Origin: Maribacter algicola
Lineage (GTDB): Bacteria; Bacteroidota; Bacteroidia; Flavobacteriales; Flavobacteriaceae
Assembly (NCBI RefSeq): GCF_003933245.1
Contig: NZ_QUSX01000001.1
Location: 806,001 to 870,000 of the forward strand
Reading direction: 5' to 3'
Length of the DNA stretch: 64,000 nucleotides
The notes under the pieces: generated by a model
The model's database searches: none
What the model was told of the DNA's origin: nothing
What the model saw: the letters and a program-made list of their open reading frames with translations, nothing else
Position numbers and translations under genes: made by a program
Shown here: positions 35,695 through 43,989 of the stretch, in pieces
Position numbering within the stretch: position 1 is the first letter of the stretch
Layout: every line of letters begins with the position of its first letter

Positions 35695-36174
35695 TTAAAT
35701 ATTAGCCAAATAATTGGCGATTCCTTTTTCATCCAGATGTACCACATCCCAATCGCGCTTTACATCGGCCCCCTTACTTTTATAAAAATCAATGGCAGGT
35801 TCGTTCCAGTCCAGCACCTCCCAACTTATCCTTTTTACACCCAATTTGTGGCCATAATTCACTACTTCGTTCAACAAAGCGGTACCCAAACCACTTCCCC
35901 GCATTTTTTCGGTCACGATCAAATCTTCCAGATGGATAATCGGTCCCTTCCATGTGGAGTATCTTGGGTAGACCAAGGCCATTCCCACGATTTTATCTTC
36001 CTGTTCGGCTACAAAACAGTGGAAGTGTTTTTCTTTCCCAAAGCCACTTTGTTCCAAATCGGCCACGGTAACATCAACGGCATTTTCCTCTTTTTCAAAT
36101 ACGGCAAGCTCCCGGATCAACTCCAGCACCTGGACCATATCTTCCCTTCGGGAATCCCTAATTATATAATTCAT
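35695..36174 (-). CDS. GNAT acetyltransferase (diamine acetyltransferase-like)
   Basis: 159 residues. It has IRDSRREDMVQVLELIRELA at the start, PRYSTWKGPIIHLEDLIVTE and MRGSGLGTALLNEVVNYGHKL (acetyl-CoA loop) near residue 96, and WEVLDWNEPAIDFYKSKGA near residue 120-138. The YSTWKG...LEDL...VLDWNxxAxxFY pattern matches spermidine/spermine acetyltransferase-type GNATs, so polyamines or similar amines are possible substrates. It is the first gene of a minus-strand unit with lysC and possibly olsF. Confidence 0.86.
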   Translation of the reverse strand: MNYIIRDSRREDMVQVLELIRELAVFEKEENAVDVTVADLEQSGFGKEKHFHCFVAEQEDKIVGMALVYPRYSTWKGPIIHLEDLIVTEKMRGSGLGTALLNEVVNYGHKLGVKRISWEVLDWNEPAIDFYKSKGADVKRDWDVVHLDEKGIANYLANI

Positions 36175-36190
36175 TGTTATAAATAAAACA

Positions 36191-36219
36191 CAAAGTTATA
36201 ATTTTAAATAAACAAGCAA
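36191..36219 (-). promoter_or_regulatory. Promoter for the GNAT-lysC unit
   Basis: TAACTTTG (36191-36198, minus strand) matches TAnnTTTG with TTG 18 nt upstream (36217-36219), 17 nt before the GNAT ATG. Confidence 0.55.
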
Positions 36220-36282
36220 AAACCAAACACAAGAGTTTCACAAAATAAGCGTTATTTGTAGTGAGACCAACCCAAACTTCTT

Positions 36283-37293
36283 ATGTCTACAAACAGAAAA
36301 CAAACGTTAGGTGAATTTATCATTGAAAACCAGAAATCCTTCCAATATTCCTCTGGGGAGCTTTCCAAATTGATCAACGCCATTCGTTTGGCCGCCAAGG
36401 TGGTAAACCACGAAGTAAACAAAGCGGGACTTGTGGATATAATCGGCACCGCCGGTGAAACCAATATACAAGGCGAAAACCAACAGAAATTGGATGTTTT
36501 TGCCAATGAAAAGTTCATACAGACCTTAACCAATAGGGAAATTGTTTGCGGTATTGCATCTGAGGAAGAGGATAGTTTTATTTCGATAAACAGTAGTGAT
36601 GAAAACCACCAAAATAAATATGTGGTACTCATTGACCCTTTGGACGGTTCATCAAATATAGATGTCAATGTATCCGTAGGTACCATCTTTTCCATATACA
36701 GAAGGGTGACACCGGTAGGCACCCCAGCAACTCTTGAGGACTTTTTGCAACCTGGAAACCAACAGGTCGCCGCTGGCTATGTTGTGTATGGAACCTCAAC
36801 CATGATCGTCTACACAACAGGCGATGGTGTCAATGGTTTTACCTTGAATCCCGCATTGGGAACCTTTTATCTTTCGCACCCTAACATGACATTTCCAGAA
36901 ACGGGAAAAATCTATTCCGTGAACGAAGGGAACTATGTCCACTTTAGTCAAGGTGTGAAGGATTTTATTAAGTATTGTCAAATGGAGGAAGGTGACAGGC
37001 CTTACACTTCAAGATATATAGGATCTTTGGTATCGGATTTTCACCGAAATATGATAAAAGGGGGTATCTATATGTATCCTAAGAGTAGTGTTACCGGGAA
37101 CGGCAAATTGAGATTGCTCTATGAATGCAATCCTATGGCTTTTATAGCCGAGCAAGCAAACGGAATGGCCATTGGCGGTAAAACCAGGATTTTGGACATT
37201 CAACCAACAGAATTGCACCAACGGGTCCCTTTTTTCTGCGGCAGCCGAAAAATGGTGGAAAAATTACAGGAATTCTTGGAAAAATATCATTAA
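36283..37293 (+). CDS. fbp: Fructose-1,6-bisphosphatase, class I
   Basis: 336 residues, typical length. The signature [12 protein letters not shown] near residue 90 carries metal-binding Glu residues, followed by the key metal/phosphate motif [25 protein letters not shown] (about 114-138). KINxxxxE-type sugar-phosphate residues include [31 protein letters not shown] and [17 protein letters not shown], then [14 protein letters not shown]. It hydrolyses fructose 1,6-bisphosphate to fructose 6-phosphate in gluconeogenesis in the cytoplasm. A strong terminator sits right at its end. Confidence 0.97.
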   Translation: MSTNRKQTLGEFIIENQKSFQYSSGELSKLINAIRLAAKVVNHEVNKAGLVDIIGTAGETNIQGENQQKLDVFANEKFIQTLTNREIVCGIASEEEDSFISINSSDENHQNKYVVLIDPLDGSSNIDVNVSVGTIFSIYRRVTPVGTPATLEDFLQPGNQQVAAGYVVYGTSTMIVYTTGDGVNGFTLNPALGTFYLSHPNMTFPETGKIYSVNEGNYVHFSQGVKDFIKYCQMEEGDRPYTSRYIGSLVSDFHRNMIKGGIYMYPKSSVTGNGKLRLLYECNPMAFIAEQANGMAIGGKTRILDIQPTELHQRVPFFCGSRKMVEKLQEFLEKYH

Positions 37294-37320
37294 AAAAGGG
37301 AGCGAATTGCTCCCTTTTTT
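37292..37320. terminator. Bidirectional terminator between fbp and the TerB gene
   Basis: AAAAAAGGGAGC (37292-37303) pairs perfectly with GCTCCCTTTTTT (37309-37320) over the loop GAATT. The A and T tracts allow termination of fbp on + and of the convergent TerB gene on -. It begins within the fbp stop codon. Confidence 0.92.
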
Positions 37321-37340
37321 GGATTCGATCTTTCGAAAAA

Positions 37341-37763
37341 TTATTTTTTAATCAAATAAAGATAATCCTCAAAGTCAAGCTTCCCACCAAAAATTTCAAC
37401 AGAACGTTCAATAACCTTATCTGCCTTATCCCCACTAAATCCTAATCCGATAGCGTATTTCTTTACCAAGGTCTTCTCTTCAGGATCCATTTCATGGTCA
37501 GAGTAAACAATACGGAACAGGTCATAAAGTCGCTCCAAACGTTTCTCGGAATCAAGCGGCGCCTCAATAGGGTATTTATTTTCCTTTTTGAGTACCTCAT
37601 CATATTCGGCACGGGTAATATCCAATTTTGTGGCAAAACGGTCCAACAACTCTTTCTCCTCAGTACTTACTTCACCATCTACCGAGGCCAGGGTTGCCAA
37701 AGCTGCAAAATGCGCCAAGTTCCTCCTATGCTCTCCACTGGTGTATAAATCTGCAATGGCCAT
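37341..37763 (-). CDS. TerB-family protein
   Basis: 140 residues from the ATG at 37763 (MAIADLYTSGEHRRN); the ATG at 37769 adds two residues. All-helical, with two acidic metal-binding stretches: ATLASVDGEVSTEEKELLDR near the N-terminus and IVYSDHEMDPEEKTLVKKY near residue 85, the D-G-x-x-x-x-x-E type expected of TerB folds. TerB proteins are tied to tellurite resistance and membrane stress, with function mostly unknown. Convergent with fbp. Confidence 0.88.
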   Translation of the reverse strand: MAIADLYTSGEHRRNLAHFAALATLASVDGEVSTEEKELLDRFATKLDITRAEYDEVLKKENKYPIEAPLDSEKRLERLYDLFRIVYSDHEMDPEEKTLVKKYAIGLGFSGDKADKVIERSVEIFGGKLDFEDYLYLIKK

Positions 37764-37785
37764 ATTCAAATTTTTAATTATAGAG

Positions 37786-37793
37786 CAAATATA
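37786..37793 (-). promoter_or_regulatory. -7 element for the TerB gene
   Basis: TATATTTG on the minus strand matches TAnnTTTG, 22 nt before the TerB ATG at 37763. No clear TTG at -33. Confidence 0.4.
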
Positions 37794-37864
37794 AATTTTT
37801 TAGAGGTCATAGTTTACATCTGGCCAAACTTTGTTTCAAGGCAAATTTGTAACTTTCCAAGGCT

Positions 37865-38884
37865 ATGAAATCACCCCTCCTACAATTTACCGATAAAGGA
37901 ATCTATTGTGACAAAGCAGACGTTTATTTAGACCCTTGGAGACCCGTAAATAAGGCCATCATAACCCATGGCCATGCAGATCACAGTCGATGGGGAAATA
38001 AGGAGTATATCACCCATCACAAAAACATTCCCATTATTACACATAGATTGGGTACTATTAAGACTACCGGATTTGAATGGGGCGAGACCTTTTTCATAAA
38101 CAATGTAAAATTCAGCCTTCATCCTGCGGGACATATCATTGGCGCTTCGCAAGTACGGGTGGAACACAATGGCGAGGTTTGGGTATTTACAGGTGACTAC
38201 AAGACCGAGGACGACGGAATATCCACGCCCTACGAGCCTATTAGATGCCATACGTTCATAACCGAATGTACCTTTGGTCTCCCCGCCTTTAAATGGCTGC
38301 CCCAACAGGAAGTCTTGAAGGATATAAACGATTGGTGGCTGGAGAATAAAAAGGAGGGCAAGACCTCCATACTTTTTGGCTATAGCCTAGGCAAGGCTCA
38401 AAGATTGCTAAAGTACTTGGAAACGGATATTGGCACCATTTTTACCCATGGGGCCATTGAAAATATGACGGAAGTCCTAAGGCCGATGGTCTCATTCCCT
38501 CCCACCAAATTGGTCACCAAAGAAACCACCAAAAAGGAACTTTTGGGAAACATCGTTTTGGCCCCTCCCAGTGCCCACGGTAGTACTTGGATACGGAAAA
38601 TGGTTCCCTATGTAACCGCATCGGCCAGTGGATGGATGACCTTTCGTGGTGCCCGACGCAGACGTGCCATCGACAAGGGTTTTGTCCTTAGCGATCATTG
38701 TGATTGGCAAGGATTACTTTCCAGTATTGAAGCTACTGGTGCAGAAAAGGTCATTTGTACGCATGGTTATAGCGATATTTTTTCCCGATACCTAAGGGAA
38801 CATGGTTATGACGCCCGCACCGAAGCAACCCAATACGAAGGCGAACAGGGCGAGATGGAAACCTCAAAATCGGCAGTCGAATGA
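37865..38884 (+). CDS. Ligase-associated DNA exonuclease (MBL fold)
   Basis: 339 residues. The metallo-beta-lactamase motif appears as IITHGHADHSRWG near residue 37, with LHPAGHIIGASQVRVE near residue 80, WVFTGDYKTEDDGI near residue 105 and SDHCDWQGLL near residue 280, as in beta-CASP-like/SNM1-type nucleases. It is the first gene of the known four-gene ligase-associated DNA damage response set: exonuclease, ATP-dependent ligase, DEXH helicase and PdeM. It overlaps the ligase gene by 4 nt (ATGA). The expected role is trimming DNA ends before joining, in the cytoplasm. Confidence 0.93.
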   Translation: MKSPLLQFTDKGIYCDKADVYLDPWRPVNKAIITHGHADHSRWGNKEYITHHKNIPIITHRLGTIKTTGFEWGETFFINNVKFSLHPAGHIIGASQVRVEHNGEVWVFTGDYKTEDDGISTPYEPIRCHTFITECTFGLPAFKWLPQQEVLKDINDWWLENKKEGKTSILFGYSLGKAQRLLKYLETDIGTIFTHGAIENMTEVLRPMVSFPPTKLVTKETTKKELLGNIVLAPPSAHGSTWIRKMVPYVTASASGWMTFRGARRRRAIDKGFVLSDHCDWQGLLSSIEATGAEKVICTHGYSDIFSRYLREHGYDARTEATQYEGEQGEMETSKSAVE

Positions 38885-40578
38885 TGAAACGATTTGCGCA
38901 ACTCATCAAAACGCTGGATAGTACCAACAAGACCACAGTAAAGGTTGATGCCCTCACCCAATACTTTTTGGAGGCAAACGATGCAGATAAAGTTTGGACC
39001 ATCGCCATCCTATCACACCGCAGGCCTCCCAGACCCGTTAATACGACACTTTTAAGGGAATGGGCATCAGAACTTGCGAACATACCTTTGTGGCTTTTTG
39101 AGGAGAGCTATCATATTGTTGGCGACTTGGCCGAAACCATCGCTCTGGTGGTTCCTTCATCAAAATCGTCCACGGAGAAGACCCTTACCCAATTTTTGGA
39201 GGAGATGATCGCGCTCAAAAAGAAATCGGACCTTGAAAAAAAGCAATATCTTTTTGACAATTGGAAGGTTTTGGATTACTACGAGCGGTTCGTTTTCACC
39301 AAATTGATAACAGGCGGCTTCCGTATTGGGGTAAGTCAAAAATTGATGACTCGGGCACTCTCCAAGGCTACTGAAATTGACGAGGACATTCTGGCTTATA
39401 AGTTAATGGGAAATTGGGACCCAAATAAAATCTCCTTTCAACAACTTATTTTGGAAGAGAATAAAACCGACTACCTATCCAAACCCTATCCCTTTTATTT
39501 GGCCTATGCACTGGAAGATGACCCTGGAAGTTTGGGTGATGTGAACGAATGGTCCATTGAACACAAATGGGACGGCATACGTTCACAGGTCGTCTTGAGA
39601 AACGATGAAATCTTTGTCTGGAGCCGCGGCGAGGAACTGGTTACGGACAAGTACCCGGAGTTTGAACGTTTTATTGGCAAAATACCAAATGGAACAGTCA
39701 TCGACGGGGAAATCCTGCCGTATCCAAAGGGGCAAATCGGGACATTTAACGACCTTCAAAAACGAATCGGAAGGAAGTCGGTTTCCAAATCCCTTCTCGC
39801 AAAAATTCCTGTCATTCTTAAGGCATACGATGTATTGGAATGGAAGGGAATGGATGTACGCCAGAAACCATTTTCCAAACGTAGACAGTATTTAGAGGCC
39901 TTGTTTGATGAAGTAGATCCGACAACGCTCAGCCACCAAAAAACTAAAATTGTCGATGAAAACAAAAGTGGGGCCACTGAGCGGATTCGAAGTGAGTTCA
40001 CTGAGCGGAGTCGAAGTGACTTGCCCCTACAACTCTCGGAAACCATGGATTTTGGTTCTTGGCAAGAGGTTGCCCAAGAAAGGGACCGCTCACGGGAAAA
40101 GCACAGTGAGGGTTTGATGCTGAAAAGAAAGGATTCTCCGTATTTGGTTGGACGAAAAAAAGGGGATTGGTGGAAATGGAAGGTGGACCCCTTGACCATT
40201 GATGCAGTGCTAACCTATGCCATGCGGGGGCACGGGCGTAGAAGCAATTTGTTTACAGATTATACTTTCGCGCTGTGGGACGAAAATGAGAACGGGGAAA
40301 GGGAACTGGTCACCTTTGCCAAGGCTTACTCGGGACTTACGGATGCCGAATTTAGAAAATTGGATGCATGGATCAAGAAAAATACCTTGGAACGTTTTGG
40401 TCCGGTACGAAGTGTTACCCCACATCATGTATTTGAAATCGCCTTTGAAGGGATTGCCCTTTCCAACAGGCACAAAAGTGGTGTCGCTACCCGTTTTCCC
40501 AGGATGTTACGGTGGCGACAGGATAAAAGTATCCATGAGGCGAATAGCTTGGACGATTTAAAAAAAATGATACCATAA
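38881..40578 (+). CDS. ATP-dependent DNA ligase (ligase-associated repair set)
   Basis: 565 residues. Residues about 1-200 form the N-terminal DNA-binding domain. The nucleotidyltransferase motif I is IEHKWDGIRSQ with the AMP-accepting Lys at residue 229 (K-W-D-G), followed by WSRGEELVTDKYPEF, VIDGEILPY, LKAYDVLEW, the motif EGLMLKRKDSPY, and WWKWKVDPLTID (motif V). The C-terminal OB domain holds VTPHHVFEIAFEGIALSNRHKSG. It seals nicks using ATP. An odd segment, about residues 361-382, is made by a 24-bp tandem repeat and is rich in Ser/Arg/Glu (TERIRSEFTERSRSD). It lies in the linker before EGLMLKR and probably is tolerated. Overlaps the exonuclease gene by 4 nt. Confidence 0.94.
   Translation: MMKRFAQLIKTLDSTNKTTVKVDALTQYFLEANDADKVWTIAILSHRRPPRPVNTTLLREWASELANIPLWLFEESYHIVGDLAETIALVVPSSKSSTEKTLTQFLEEMIALKKKSDLEKKQYLFDNWKVLDYYERFVFTKLITGGFRIGVSQKLMTRALSKATEIDEDILAYKLMGNWDPNKISFQQLILEENKTDYLSKPYPFYLAYALEDDPGSLGDVNEWSIEHKWDGIRSQVVLRNDEIFVWSRGEELVTDKYPEFERFIGKIPNGTVIDGEILPYPKGQIGTFNDLQKRIGRKSVSKSLLAKIPVILKAYDVLEWKGMDVRQKPFSKRRQYLEALFDEVDPTTLSHQKTKIVDENKSGATERIRSEFTERSRSDLPLQLSETMDFGSWQEVAQERDRSREKHSEGLMLKRKDSPYLVGRKKGDWWKWKVDPLTIDAVLTYAMRGHGRRSNLFTDYTFALWDENENGERELVTFAKAYSGLTDAEFRKLDAWIKKNTLERFGPVRSVTPHHVFEIAFEGIALSNRHKSGVATRFPRMLRWRQDKSIHEANSLDDLKKMIP
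39975..40022 (+). repeat. In-frame 24-bp tandem repeat of the GAGCGnAGTCGA family inside the ligase gene
   Basis: CACTGAGCGGATTCGAAGTG (39975-39994) is repeated as CACTGAGCGGAGTCGAAGTG from 39999 to 40018, 24 nt apart, so the frame is kept. It adds the peptides TERIRSEF and TERSRSDL to the ligase. The same core occurs in metG, tex and the metG-tex spacer of this window. Confidence 0.85.
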
Positions 40579-40579
40579 T

Positions 40580-43045
40580 ATGAATCGGGAGGAACTATTT
40601 AGCATCGCAGAGAATTGGTTCGAGCAGCAAAACTGGTCGCCCTTCCCCTTTCAAAAGGACACCTGGCAAGCATTTTTACAAGGAAAAAATGGCTTACTCA
40701 ACGCTCCCACAGGAAGTGGGAAGACCTATGCCCTCTGGTTTCCTATCGTTCTAAATTATATCAAGAAAAATCCTGATTATAAGACAAAACATAAAAAAGG
40801 GCTCAAAGCCGTTTGGATTACCCCCTTACGGGCACTTTCCCAAGAAATAAAACAATCCGCAGAGCGGGTAGTTACCGATTTGGGCACCCAAATGACCGTG
40901 GGAATTCGCTCTGGGGATACCAATACCAAAACTAGGGCAGAGCAAAAAAAACAAATGCCCGATTTACTGATCACCACCCCTGAAAGCTTGCAGCTCCTTC
41001 TGGCCACAAAAGGCTATGATAAAATCTTTAAGGACTGCCAAGCCATTGTAGTGGATGAGTGGCATGAAATTTTAGGTACCAAACGGGGAGTACAAATGGA
41101 GCTGGCCTTGTCCCGACTCAAAACGATTTCAAAAAAACTTCGTATTTGGGGCATATCGGCCACCATAGGGAATATGGAACAGGCCCGCGAAGTTTTGTTG
41201 GGCCCTGCCTCCAAAGCCTTGGAAAATTCGGTCTTGATAAAGGCAAACCTCAACAAAAAAATAACGGTAAAAAGTATCATTCCCAATAAAATGGAGACCT
41301 TCCCATGGCGGGGACACCTTGGGCTTCATTTATTGGAATATGTGGTCCCAATAATCAAGAACAGTAAGACTACCCTACTCTTCACCAATACCCGAAGCCA
41401 GTGCGAAATTTGGTTTCAAAAGATTCTGGAAAAACATCCGGAGTTTGCCGGCGAAATTGCCATGCACCATGGGAGCATTAACAAGGAAACACGTATTTGG
41501 GTAGAGAACGCCATCCGAAACGAAAGCCTTAAAGCGGTGGTATGCACCTCCAGCTTGGACCTTGGGGTAGATTTCGCCCCCGTGGAAACCGTGGTCCAGA
41601 TTGGCGGGCCCAAAGGGGTAGCACGCTTTCTCCAACGTGCGGGAAGAAGTGGCCACAGACCGGGTAAGGAAAGTGTTATCTATTTTTTGCCCACCCATGC
41701 GATTGAACTCATAGAGGCTTCGGCCCTGCAAAAGGCCGTGAAACACAATACGGTCGAGGACCGTATCCCCTATTTGAACAGCTATGACGTCCTATTGCAA
41801 TATTTAACCACGTTGGCCATTTCCGATGGATTTTATCCGAAGGAGATTTTCAAGGAAGTATCGGAAACCTTTTGTTATCAGGCATTGAGCGAGGATTATT
41901 GGCAATGGCTGTTGAATTTTTTGGTCATGGGAAGTCAAAGCTTGCAGTCCTATGATGAATACAAAAAAGTGGAAATTGAGGAGGACGGCAGATTCAAGGT
42001 GAACAACAGGGGTGTGGCCATGCGTCACCGTTTTCAAATTGGGACCATTGTAGGGGACGTAAACCTTACCGTAAAATATCAAAAGGGTGGCTACATAGGT
42101 ACTATTGAGGAATACTTCGTTTCCAAGCTCAACAAGGGCGATATCTTCACTTTTGCTGGCAGGAACCTGGAATTTATCCGAATTAAGGATATGCAGGTGC
42201 ATGTAAAAAACTCCAAGAAAAAAACCAGTAAGGTCTCCAGTTGGATGGGCAGTAGGTTGACGCGCTCCGCCCAGATGTCGGAATTACTTCGGAACGAATT
42301 GTACAGTTCTAGTGAAGCGATGGAAAACCAATCGGTGGAAATCCGATGCTTGGCCCACATTTTTGAAAGACAGCGCAGGGAAAGCATCGTACCCCAACCC
42401 AATGAATTCCTCATTGAAACCTTTAAAAGCAGGGATGGTTACCATGCGGTTTTCTATCCTTTTGAAGGACGTTTCGTTCACGAAGCCATGGGAAGTCTTC
42501 TGGGATATCGCATCAGTCTGCTCTCCCCCATTACCTTTTCCCTAGCCTTTAACGATTATGGTTTTGAACTACTCTCGGACAAGCCGATAGATATGCAACA
42601 GGTTTTGGACAACAACCTTTTTACGACCGATTTTCTTTTGGACGACCTGCAGAAAAGTTTGAATGCCACCGAAATGGCAAGACGAAAGTTCAGGGACATC
42701 GCGATTATTAGTGGAATGGTCTTTACCGGCTACCCCAACAAGGGCATTAAAATGAAACACTTGCAAAGTAACTCGCAACTCTTGTTCGAGGTGTTTCGGG
42801 ATTATGAACCGGACAATCTGCTCTTTCAACAGGCCTTTACCGAAACCTTTGAACACCAGCTGGAAGAAGGTCGTTTGCGACTTTCCATGGAACGCATAGC
42901 GACACAAAAAATCGTTTGGAAACAATGCGAAAAGGCCACACCCTTTGCCTTCCCCTTAATCACCGACCGATTGAGCCGTGAGCGACTTTCCAGTGAGAAG
43001 TTGGAAGACCGTATTCGTAGAATGGCGGCCTTATTGATGAAATAA
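40580..43045 (+). CDS. Ligase-associated DEXH-box helicase (Lhr-like)
   Basis: 821 residues. Helicase motifs: Q-like FPFQKDTWQAFLQ, Walker A LLNAPTGSGKTYALW near residue 40, WITPLRALSQE (Ia), LLITTPESLQLLL (Ib), the DEAH-type VVDEWHEILGTKRG (II), WGISATIGNM (III), LFTNTRSQCE (IV), ICTSSLDLGVDFAP (V) and RFLQRAGRSGHRPG (VI). A long C-terminal region (about 400-821) matches the winged-helix/beta-barrel part of Lhr-like helicases. It should move along and unwind DNA to support repair with the neighbouring nuclease and ligase. The start is 1 nt after the ligase stop. Confidence 0.94.
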   Translation: MNREELFSIAENWFEQQNWSPFPFQKDTWQAFLQGKNGLLNAPTGSGKTYALWFPIVLNYIKKNPDYKTKHKKGLKAVWITPLRALSQEIKQSAERVVTDLGTQMTVGIRSGDTNTKTRAEQKKQMPDLLITTPESLQLLLATKGYDKIFKDCQAIVVDEWHEILGTKRGVQMELALSRLKTISKKLRIWGISATIGNMEQAREVLLGPASKALENSVLIKANLNKKITVKSIIPNKMETFPWRGHLGLHLLEYVVPIIKNSKTTLLFTNTRSQCEIWFQKILEKHPEFAGEIAMHHGSINKETRIWVENAIRNESLKAVVCTSSLDLGVDFAPVETVVQIGGPKGVARFLQRAGRSGHRPGKESVIYFLPTHAIELIEASALQKAVKHNTVEDRIPYLNSYDVLLQYLTTLAISDGFYPKEIFKEVSETFCYQALSEDYWQWLLNFLVMGSQSLQSYDEYKKVEIEEDGRFKVNNRGVAMRHRFQIGTIVGDVNLTVKYQKGGYIGTIEEYFVSKLNKGDIFTFAGRNLEFIRIKDMQVHVKNSKKKTSKVSSWMGSRLTRSAQMSELLRNELYSSSEAMENQSVEIRCLAHIFERQRRESIVPQPNEFLIETFKSRDGYHAVFYPFEGRFVHEAMGSLLGYRISLLSPITFSLAFNDYGFELLSDKPIDMQQVLDNNLFTTDFLLDDLQKSLNATEMARRKFRDIAIISGMVFTGYPNKGIKMKHLQSNSQLLFEVFRDYEPDNLLFQQAFTETFEHQLEEGRLRLSMERIATQKIVWKQCEKATPFAFPLITDRLSRERLSSEKLEDRIRRMAALLMK

Positions 43046-43124
43046 GGCCCCGAGCCCCCAAAGGTCAATCCTTATATACACTTCTTTCCTTTGCAGATAC
43101 ATTTAAGCCTCAATAAATCAAACC

Positions 43125-43132
43125 TAGATTTG
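43125..43132 (+). promoter_or_regulatory. -7 element upstream of pdeM
   Basis: TAGATTTG matches TAnnTTTG, 13 nt before the pdeM ATG. No TTG at a proper distance, so a weak or extra promoter inside the cluster. Confidence 0.35.
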
Positions 43133-43145
43133 TATTTTTACACGA

Positions 43146-43808
43146 ATGACCTATGCCATTCAAATTCGAGAGGAATCCTTCCAATTACATTATTCCGGTG
43201 CCTTGTTCTGGGAAAACGAGTCGCTGCTGATGATGAGCGATGTACATTTAGGGAAAATCTCCCATTTTAGAAAATATGGTGCAGCAGTTCCACAACATGC
43301 CCTTTTAAGGAATTTTGAAACCATGGACACGGCCATTGCCCAATTTGACCCAAAACACGTGGTATTTATGGGAGACCTATTCCATTCTTCACTGAACAAG
43401 GAATGGGGATTATTCGAAGAATGGGTGGGCCAAAAAAAAATGCAACTCACTTTGGTAGAGGGGAATCATGATATTATATCGCCCGTAAAATACGAAGCCC
43501 TTGGTATCAAGGTCACGCCCGAGTTTTCATTGGGCAACTTTTTCATGACCCACCACCCGGAGGAGCGGGAAGGCCAATTCAATTTTTCAGGGCATCTACA
43601 CCCTGCCGTCCGTCTTACCGGGCTTGGTAGGCAATCGGTTTGTTTGCGCTGCTTTTACAAATCCTCCGTACAAATGATATTGCCGGCCATGGGAGAGTTC
43701 ACGGGTTCCCATACCATGGCAGTTACAAAGGACAGCGAGGTGTTCGCCATTTTGGGGGATACCGTACTGCCCGTACAGATACACAAACAAAAGTCCAAAT
43801 TTCAATAA
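43146..43808 (+). CDS. pdeM: Ligase-associated DNA damage response endonuclease PdeM
   Basis: 220 residues of the calcineurin-like metallophosphoesterase fold. The metal-binding motifs are all visible: LMMSDVHLGK (DxH) near residue 30-38, VVFMGDLFHSS (GDxxH type) near residue 76, LVEGNHDII (GNHD) and SGHLHPAV (GHxH). It completes the exonuclease-ligase-helicase-PdeM set, 100 nt after the helicase stop. It is expected to cut or process phosphodiester bonds at damaged DNA. The last Lys-rich residues (IHKQKSKFQ) may touch DNA. Confidence 0.93.
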   Translation: MTYAIQIREESFQLHYSGALFWENESLLMMSDVHLGKISHFRKYGAAVPQHALLRNFETMDTAIAQFDPKHVVFMGDLFHSSLNKEWGLFEEWVGQKKMQLTLVEGNHDIISPVKYEALGIKVTPEFSLGNFFMTHHPEEREGQFNFSGHLHPAVRLTGLGRQSVCLRCFYKSSVQMILPAMGEFTGSHTMAVTKDSEVFAILGDTVLPVQIHKQKSKFQ

Positions 43809-43989
43809 AGCTGAAACTTCCTTTTAATGCTTTACATACCTGTCAAGTGGGTGTTTTTATACATTTAGGACCTTTAAACGTGCAAATTATCCATAATTCC
43901 TTTCAAGAAATACAATTTCATTTTTAAAACATGGTATTTTTTACAATATTAAATCGCTTTAATTTTAAGGTGGGCAAAACGGGAAACCA

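Noticed and set aside
35672..36282. Possible lysine riboswitch before lysC
   Set aside because: The space before lysC is 23 nt after a GNAT gene, and the 108-nt spacer further up has no fitting structure.
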